A DNA stretch of 64,000 nt. It comes from Megachile rotundata (taxonomy: Eukaryota; Arthropoda; Insecta; Hymenoptera; Megachilidae). The position numbers and the translations under genes were made by a program. Below the pieces are notes generated by a model, which saw only the letters and a program-made list of their open reading frames with translations, did no database searches and was not told where the DNA came from. Below, in pieces: positions 55,945-64,000 of the stretch; the first letter of the stretch is position 1, and each line of letters begins with the position of its first letter. The stretch lies in assembly GCF_050947335.1 (NCBI RefSeq), contig NC_134989.1, positions 8,921,501 to 8,985,500 on the forward strand. The letters are read 5' to 3'.

Positions 55945-58539
55945 ACCATTTGTGTTTAAAGAATCTTGATATGCTGTTTTATTTAATGACACTTGCAAAC
56001 GCTTCGTGCTCGAAAATATTATATTGGCCAAGAAGTTTCAGAAGACAATAACCTCATGTGGCAGTGCTTGCTCGCCACCTTTGATCTTTCTGGTAATTAC
56101 ATGAATTTTTTATTGACTAAAGTCTTGTCTTGTGGTTTTTATTGAAAACGATGCATTGTCCATTTATTTTAACTTTACAGTATACAAATTTATTTAAATT
56201 TATGTGTAGACACTTGAAGAGTATCGGTTGGTTAATATGGATTTTAGTGGTGAACAATTTGTGTTGAGATTACTTCATGATTCACTAATTCTAGATTTTG
56301 AATGAATTGATGTATTATATCACTCTTTACATTCAATAACTTTCTTTTCCTTTTACTTATTTCTCGTTAGAATTTTTTAAGTGAAGGTCACACATCAAGG
56401 ACTCCATAACTTAATTGTATGAATATTTGGGTAATTTATGTTAAATTTGCTGTTTGAATAGAATCTCAGAATGCTAATATAATTATCCTTTCACAAGATT
56501 CCTTTCAAACTTTCAAACTCCCTTTCAAGTTTCTACATAATTAAGGAATATTAATTGTGTGTTACGTAAATTATATTTCAAAAGCAAATATGTATAATTG
56601 TGCTTTATCTCAAAAAAGAAGGCTGTTGCAATACCTGAAACACTGTTTTAACACCACTAGGTGTTAATTATTGGAAGAGTTTCACTCATTTTAGTTTTTT
56701 ATTTTGACTCTAATGAATAGTGCATTGTTTTCACTGTAATTTACCATCAAGATCAAAAGTTTGAGTAAGAAATCATGCAGATACCACACAGAAAATAGAG
56801 AAATAAAGCTTTTGGCCAATCTGATATTACAATTTTTATTAAAGTGACAGTGAAGGGTGAAGATTGGTATAAAAATGTAGCTGATGTAGGATCTGAATTT
56901 GTATGTGTGAATAAGGGTTGAAAATTTGCATTTCATCAAATAATGAGATGGCAGTAAATAACTTCTCTAATATAATAATTGAAAACTAGTATTTTATGGT
57001 AGTAATCAATAATGTGTAAAAATAACATCTGAAAGAAAAACTGTTGAGTTCATTTGTACAGAGATAAATATTTATAGCTGTGTCAAATATAAATGATTTA
57101 TTGAGCAGTGAGAGTTTGATACAAGAAAGTACAGAATATTTTATATTACTTGAACAGATATCAAATTTGATCTTTGTAATATTTGCAAACAAAAGCTTAA
57201 GTTTTCTCTCTTTAAATATTTATGACATTAAAGATTCAGTGCAGGAGTAAATAAGCAACAAAAAAAGAAACTCAGTGGGCTGTTTATGTATTTGGATTTA
57301 TTTAATTATGCACAATTGACAAGCTATAGAAACCAAAACTTTTTTTCTAAATGTAGAATACATTTTACTTATTGAATTAAGTGTTCCATAGGATTTTACA
57401 AATATCAGATCAATGTATTTATGTTGTAAAGTATGATGTTTTATTTATTATAAATTTTTTTACAGTATATTAGATAGGAATTATGTACTTACAAGAATGT
57501 TGTGGAAGTGTTTGAAATGCAATATCTAATTTTAAATATATATTTTTAACCTCATTATTTCTACTTTCTTGGCATTGATTAATTGCAATTCTTAAGAAAT
57601 ATTTAATATAAACTTTGTACTATTTCTATTCTAATTTTAGAAATTATTTGTAATTAACTATTTTTATTTAAATTATTATATTTTATGTTATTATCCAAAC
57701 AGAAAGTAGAAATATTTGATGGAAATATAGAAACATTTATTAAAAAGCATGAGTTGTAAAAAATATCAAGATTCTTTAGCATACAGTAAAATTTTTTGCT
57801 CTAAGGGATTAAAACAGGGATTGTATATTCTTTATTTGATCGTTTCCGAATTTCTTTTATCTTATTCTGCATTTTACGTGCATTTTCATTTTACAGACTT
57901 TTTGTATACATTCGCCAGATTTTATGTATTTCAGACGCCGTGGAATTGTATCTTGCTGTATGTTTACGAATTATGTAACAATTAACCAAGCTTTTATTTG
58001 TTGAAATGTTTTAAACGTTTGCATTATAGGATGGAAGATTAAACACGATACACCGATGTGTGTTCATTTGCAGTATAAATTGCAGGGCATTGATGTATAA
58101 AAATTTCGAGTGAAACTTTTTTATTTCTTAAAGGTATTTTTTAGACTTTCGAAAAATAAATCGAACTTTTAAACAGTCGAAGTCATTGTAACGCAAGATG
58201 ATGGTTGTGAAATTTACCGTTTTTTTTTAAATATTATTTTTGTCTTTTTCATGAATGGAGACACTGTCGGTGAATAAATAATTAAAGAACGAGAATTTAT
58301 AAGTATCCTTTTGATTAAACAGTTTCTATAAAGAATATAAATGCGAAAATCGTCAACTCTTTCTTATACAATCAAGGATATTTTCATGTATTACTATCAT
58401 TTATCATCATAATGTATAATATTTCATAACAATTTGTTATCATCATCTATATCTTAAAATGAAAAGAACATCTACAATTTAACATGCAATTATCTTTTTG
58501 AATTGAGCGTTACTTATGTGGATTTTTAATATTAATTTA
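55945..58539 (+). other. Probable 3' UTR and downstream DNA
   Basis: Very AT-rich with no frame of interest. AATAAA words occur at several places, for example AGAAATAAAGC near 56809, so the poly(A) site cannot be fixed. Long 3' UTRs are usual for insect neural genes, so much of this may be transcribed. Confidence 0.4.
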
Positions 58540-58720
58540 AATTGGAAACTTTCTAAATTTCTAAATTTGAAAGTTTGATAGCTTGTAAATTTGAAAATTT
58601 GCAATTTCAAATTTCGAAGCTTAAAAAATTGTAAATTTACAAATTTGTAAGTCTGTAAATATATACATAATTTAAAAAGTTTCTAAATTCGGAAAGTTAT
58701 AAATTAAAAAATTTGTAAAT
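58540..58720. repeat. Degenerate AAATTTGTAAATTTG repeat
   Basis: Loose 8-12-bp words (AAATTTGAAAGTTTG, AATTTGTAAGTCTG) suggest a decayed relative of the GAATTT arrays. Confidence 0.45.
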
Positions 58721-60414
58721 ATTTATTTAAATTTTGAACTTTTTTAATTTCTTTATTTATCTTATGATTTATGTTTTAATCTGTCTTGCTATAAAAATAA
58801 AATAAAACAGACATTCTATCAAATTCTACAAGTGATAAAATTTTTGTATTATATGTATATTTTGGATGATAAAAATGTATGCAACAATATAGTGAAAATC
58901 ATGATTGTTCCTATTAATATAGTGATTTTGTGTTTCACTTTACCCTGTTGTTTGTGTATAATATTTTTATGTCACAATAGAAAATTATTTCTATTGAGAC
59001 ATGATTTTGTGTTTATCGTTAATGTTGGTCCAATAAGTATCTGCTCAATTTTTATGAATTCAGAGAAAGTAAGTACTTTCTCAGTAATACAAAGAAGCAA
59101 TCATGTATACTAACATTTCAAGAATAAGTTTGTTCAACAAACTTTTGATTACTTGATACAAGTTATTTTCAATTAAATGTAAATGGAATTTTTGAAACAT
59201 ATTTCAGTGCATGTTATATTTGTATCTTTATATCTTAAGACTGCACCCATCAGCTGATAATTATCTTGTTACCGTCAAACTCTTTTCTTTTACAGAAATA
59301 TGATGTAAAGGAATTAGTTTAATGTCCATAACATTTACATTTACATTTACATACAGAATTAAATCAACTCTATTAATCTTTTCGTGTGAGAATTTAAATA
59401 AGTATATACCATTTCAAATTTAATTGCAACAAATTTTGAACAATTTTCTGGTAGCGAGATTGAAAGATAATGTAATACCTTATTTATAAATCCTGTTTTA
59501 AGAGAAATATTTTCACTTCTCGCTGTCAGTATGAATTATGATAATTGTATTGATTTTACCTACTTGTTTTATTGGTTAAATTTTTGAAATTCATCTATTA
59601 AATTTTTAATGTTTATATTTTCCTAGATTTGCTAATTTTCACAAACACGAAAAGTTTAATAGAAACAAACAGAAAATGATATTACGACCATTAGCACATT
59701 CCATGCTGCAAAATCGAAGATTAACAATCTTGTATTCCATGTAGCATTTGTACCTTTTGTTAAAACTTGCGTTGTGATTAATGTAACTTATTTATTGTGT
59801 GCGTGTGAAACGTAATTCGATCTTGTGCGTATTCTCATCGTTTATAACGAGGGACATCTCGAACGAAAGTGTCCCTTTATCCACGAGTACCAAGAGGGAA
59901 AATCGAGTCGCGTGAAAACTACAGAAAGAACCGAACAAAACAAATGTGTATCGGTGTACGAATAAAAATTGCCAGAAAGCTTGTTTAGAATCACACATAT
60001 CACGCGAACTGCCATAAAAAACCGTATCTTCATTCGATTCATCAGTTTTAGGGGTTAACAAGCTGTCGAATAAAAATGTTAAACCATTACTCATTCTTTT
60101 TAAATATTCAAAGCATTCCTTTGTAAGAAGAATTTCTTCTGTCAAGAATTTTTACTGACATTTTATATAAGGTACATCGTTCCCGAATTTGTATGTTTCA
60201 AGGAATTATGAGGTAAACGAATTTCCATTTTTCCCGGACCAACTTAAAATTGCAATCCATTTTTGTTCTTTCTTCGAGAAATTGTATTAAGAGGAAATGA
60301 GGTCTTCGGTTTACTTAAAAAGTAGAGAAATACGTATAATAAGGATGTGCAAGTTAGGTATGTGTACTGGTTGGGTTTGGAAAAATTTTAGCACCCTTCA
60401 GGACTGTAGGACTT
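58721..60414. other. AT-rich DNA, possibly 3' UTR
   Basis: A 117-codon minus-strand frame (59792-60145) lies in slightly GC-richer sequence and is unrecognised. A run of ACATTTACATTTACATTTAC lies at 59333-59353. Confidence 0.35.
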
Positions 60415-60775
60415 TCAGAATTTGGTAATTTGGATATTTAAAAATTCAGAAATTTAGGAATTTGATAATTGGAAAAGAGGGGAATTTAATAATCTGGAAA
60501 TTGGAAATTTAATTTGAGATTTACAGAATTTTGAAATCTGGAAATTTCCAAATACAGCTACTGATAAATTTGAAAATTAGAATTGTGGGGACTTAGGAAG
60601 TTTGAAACTTAAAAATTTAGAAATCTGGTAAATTTGCAATTTAGAAAATTGGAAACTGGTATTTGGAAATTTAAGACTTTCAGAACTTGTAAATCTGTAA
60701 GTTTAGAAATTTTGAAATTTAATAGTTTATGTTTGTAAATTTAGAAATTTGAAAATTATAAATTGTTCTGAGTAT
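60415..60775. repeat. Degenerate AGAAATTTGGAAATT repeat
   Basis: Irregular GAAATTTGGAAATTT words with many substitutions and short breaks. An old member of the GAATTT minisatellite family. Confidence 0.6.
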
Positions 60776-63132
60776 ATAAAGGATTCCCATCCAATTTCGT
60801 TGAAGTTTTTCCAAGTCCAAGCCGTACCTGCACATCTCTAATAGCTTAAAGAATAAAAGAAAACTGAACGAACGTGATTTTTATCCTAAACGTAGCATGT
60901 TCGAATTACCGTTATATCGAATGTAATGACTCATCGAAACACTACGTACCACACAGTTCCTTGCTTCAACCAATTTCGTTATTTATACAAAGAAAAAGAA
61001 AAATAATGAAAAAGTGAGGGAAAGAAAGGTGGCGGCTACGAGAACATCGAGCGTGCGTTTATTCACGCGATCGAATGTAACCGAAAAAACGTGTGAACTA
61101 TGTGATCGATTTAGCCGAGTTCTCGTATAGAACTGACAGACTTTACTGATATACATATATATGTATATGTATATTGTATTATTGTTTTAGTGCCTAACTA
61201 TTTTTATGCGACTAGAAGATACCAAAACCGAAACTGTGCGTGACTTGTCGCGACGATAATGGTGGTTTTCCTTTTTTATTTCTGTCGTCGCGATTCGACG
61301 AAAGCGAATATACAGGCTGTTTTATAACACCAATTTTTGCTATAAACTTTGGGCACAAAATCAATTAAAATATTTACTATATTCAGAGATGTACTTAACA
61401 TAATGAAAATTTATGGAAAATTTAAATACAGTAATTATGGTTCTTTTAAATCTGTAATGAACTTTGTTAAAAATAATATTCTTTTATGTGGATCTCAATT
61501 ATAGTTCAGTTAATTAAATTTCAAAGTGATAGTATGTGTAAATCTTAGAATATCAAAAATATGTTGAGCGTGAGATGTCAGTTAAGCCAATCATTTACAA
61601 AATTATTATTTGTTTATACATAAATACAAAGTAACTGTTTTGTGTTAGCGTTGCTGGCTATAACATTTTAATTTTAATGGTCCTGATATATTCATTCTTA
61701 TAGTTTTAAAGATTTGTACAGTTCCACAATTTTATCAGTAAAATAGTACTATTAATTGTTGATATCTTCAAGTAGAGACTAAACAATTTATTAAATTATG
61801 ATCAGAAATATTTTTCTATTGAAAACTGTTTCAAAAAAAAAATATAAGTAACAAGCTGAAGGTGGAAAACATTCATTATTTATATAAAATAATATACAAA
61901 TTGATGTACATCAGCAGCAATGTCTGGTTAAAACAATAAGGCTAGTAGCCTTAATTACTTAAATATATTAAAGTATGCACATAAACAGATTAATAATGTG
62001 AATTGTATTGCTTCAATTTATCATCCAAGATTACTGCAACATCATAAAACAAAAATAAAATGAAATGTAACAACTTGTATGAATTTTTAAAATTGCTTTT
62101 GTGTCCTCTGTTTATTATAAAAGTAACTACTGTTATGAAACATCCTGTATATGTACGAATAGAAAAATGCTCAGATATCAATAACGAACGTTCGTGTACA
62201 CAGCCGGCGGACAAATCGTGTGCCGACTGGAGGCTATTATTTTTATACCTTAATTAACGACTGTGAGAACGAGAGCGAAGAGAGTGTTGTGAACGTAACT
62301 GCGTTGACGTTAGCAGCTTCCTTTTCTTCTCGATGATAGTGATTTATCGTCGTTGTATTATATTTGATTTCTAGGCTTAGACTCGGGCCGGGCCATTACG
62401 CTCGGTCTCGATGACGAATTGTTGGAAAATTATCGGTCCAAACGGCCACTATTTGTACGTGTATATATGGTACGGCATTCGCGAATTATTTAAAAGTTAG
62501 ATGAAATGTACAGGCGAATCTGTGTAACGATATCTGCGACAATGTGATCCGATTAATAAATACGATATTACATATTCACTGCGATTTTTATTACCGATAA
62601 TATTAATGTTAGGGCTAGGTTTAGACATTATCTAAATATAGTAGCAAAATGAAGTAGTTAAAGAACAGTCAATAATGTGTTAAATTATTTGGCTATATGT
62701 TAGTTGAAATAATCGTTAGTTTGCTGGGATAATTATATGTTAACTTATTTTGATACTTCAATTTTAAGTGAATTGATACTTCAACTGATACTTCAATTTT
62801 AACTAATTTTGATACTTCAATTTTACTGTAAAATAATTAATATGAAGATTGAAAGCATTTTGGAAGTTTCCTTCATAAATGTATTTTAGTAATATTTTCG
62901 CGGGTGCTGAATGGTTTTTTACTCGAAAAAAAATTTCTTATCATTCTTATGTCATTCCCTATATCATCGACGAGACACAGTATAATGTGCGAATTATTCT
63001 GAACATATAATCTATATCTGCGGACCAACGGAATATATTGCAAGTAGCATAGAATCAATATTAATAAATATTTAATACATATATAACGTATTAATCAATA
63101 AAATCGATATTAATTGAATTTTTATAAAAATC
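60776..63132. other. AT-rich DNA with GC-richer patches
   Basis: Patches at 61020-61300 and 62270-62470 are CpG-richer and could be conserved 3' UTR or promoter sequence. A perfect 16-bp palindrome, ATACATATATATGTAT, lies near 61152-61167. Frames of ~70 codons (61990-62257) are unrecognised. A short GATACTTCAATTTTA repeat sits at 62753-62825. Confidence 0.35.
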
Positions 63133-63333
63133 GAACAAGTGGCGCCATCTCTTCGGCGAACAGGGTGAACTACACACATTTGAAACGGGTGTTTAATTAG
63201 TTCCGAAACTGTCGCCAGAGGGCGCTAAAGCTTATGCGTCGCCATCTGGCGGTAGAAGATGAGAACTAATTAAACTACAGTTTCAAAAGTGTGTAGTTCA
63301 CCCTGTTCGCCGGAGAGATGGCGCCACTTGTTC
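63133..63333. mobile_element. MITE-like element with 71-bp terminal inverted repeats and CTCF-like motifs
   Basis: The left arm (63133-63203, starting GAACAAGTGGCGCCATCTCT) and right arm (63263-63333, ending AGATGGCGCCACTTGTTC) are reverse complements over 71 bp with five mismatches, around a 59-bp centre. There is no coding capacity, so this is a non-autonomous DNA element or a structured repeat. GGCGCCATCT occurs in both arms (63141-63150 and, inverted, 63316-63325), and the centre carries CGCCAGAGGGCGCTA (63213-63227) and CGCCATCTGGCGG (63240-63252). These resemble the CTCF core (CCASYAGRKGGC; insect form AGRTGGCGC). Target-site duplications are unclear; AAAAAT flanks the left and ATTTTT the right side, extending the symmetry. 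Confidence 0.85.
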
Positions 63334-64000
63334 TATTTTTTTTTTTATTTAATTAATACTGATTTCATTGACTTAATTTACCATAATATGCATCAAATCG
63401 GAGTGCAAGACTACTTAACTTCGAAATGTTTTGTCTTTACCAAACTATTATCAATATTAAACAATTCGAAACTTCGAAACACCGAGCTTCGATACCGACA
63501 TTTAGTAAATAAGCTCTCTTTTGCGAAAGAACATTGATTGATTCTATATGGGTCTCGACTGCTATGATCATTATCCCAACGAAAAAAGATATCTGTGAGA
63601 ATAGTTTTTGGTCACACGAAAGAAAACTTTTTGCCATTCTTATGTCATTTTCTATTTTATCGATGAGGTACATTATTCAATATTTTTGCCTGCACCAAAA
63701 ACTACCCCAAAGTAACTCAGAAAGTATTTCCCTTTAGATATACATTAACACTATTCAATAAAACAGTATTCCTCCAACACTTTACTAACTACAACACTAT
63801 TGTCAATTTTGTTTTGTTATTTATTTCCAATAATAAAATTGCAACCATCTTCACCCAATATATTTGTATATGTTTCATCAATCTTATTTTCTTTTCCATT
63901 TGATAATCTGGTAAGTATTCTAACTTAAAGTAAAACTGAAATTTATGTTATTAAACGATGTCGATGTTTTATTTAAATTTACAGTTCAACTTCAACCATG
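63334..64000. other. Unique AT-rich DNA to the window edge
   Basis: Frames up to 82 codons without recognisable content. No gene supported. Confidence 0.4.

Noticed and set aside
59792..60145. 117-codon minus-strand frame
   Set aside because: No motif, and it lies antisense in probable 3' UTR or downstream DNA; GC content only slightly raised.
1..64000. tRNA, rRNA, snRNA and well-known insect microRNA sequences
   Set aside because: No T-loop GGTTCRANNCC with matching arms and none of the common insect microRNA seeds that I looked for by eye; a covariance-model scan would be needed to exclude divergent ones.

Overview
The window looks like non-coding-rich nuclear DNA of an insect, most likely an aculeate hymenopteran such as a bee. 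It is strongly AT-rich, has GT-AG introns, carries mariner and non-LTR retrotransposon relics, and has scattered CCTAACC motifs (the insect telomere pentamer and its look-alikes, common in bee and ant genomes). There are no bacterial operons, ribosome binding sites, CRISPR arrays or recognisable tRNA or rRNA genes. The species call is inference from composition and repeat style only.

Only one protein-coding gene can be supported, on the plus strand at 47.7-55.9 kb. Four coding exons (47682-49052, 49456-49554, 50450-51148, 55630-55944) join in phase 0 at every junction and stand out by GC richness. They encode the last ~827 residues of a cytoplasmic-type protein with a Gly/Ser-rich start, a conserved-looking ELWNLLDVIHRKG block, two coiled coils and a Ser/Arg/Asn-rich tail. 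It resembles insect coiled-coil proteins of the quick-to-court type, but that name is a guess. The first exon(s) lie upstream, because 47682 is preceded by a splice acceptor with an in-frame stop just before it. Exon 3 can also be read past its donor into a 22-residue alternative C-terminus, and a GC-rich block near 51.8 kb may be an alternative first exon.

From 0 to 47 kb the window is mainly gene-poor DNA filled with tandem arrays. At least nine arrays are built on GGAATTT/ATTTGGG-like units (2.8, 10-11, 15-16, 21.8, 27.6, 29.6-30.6, 43-44.8, 45.8-46.4 and 53 kb, with decayed traces at 58.6 and 60.4 kb). Several have higher-order structure (282 bp made of six 47-bp units, ~125, ~64/128, ~193 and ~158 bp). 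Unrelated arrays include a ~30-copy GGGTCA(C) array (7.5-8.5 kb), a 41-bp array (13.6 kb), a 117-bp satellite with a 12-bp palindrome (20.2-20.9 kb), a 119-bp AT-rich satellite (25.0-25.5 kb), a 93-bp array (28.1-28.6 kb) and a CATATG-rich array (41.9-42.6 kb).

Mobile DNA consists of two ~97% identical fragments of a non-LTR retrotransposon reverse transcriptase (4.3 and 35.2 kb, both minus), two defective mariner copies in opposite orientation (17.1 kb plus, 40.5 kb minus) that share the same lesions, and a compact 201-bp terminal-inverted-repeat element at 63.13-63.33 kb that carries four CTCF-like GGCGCCATCT / CCAGAGGGCGC motifs. No new multi-gene system is visible. The most unusual features are the nested higher-order minisatellites with a shared hairpin border and the CTCF-motif-bearing MITE.
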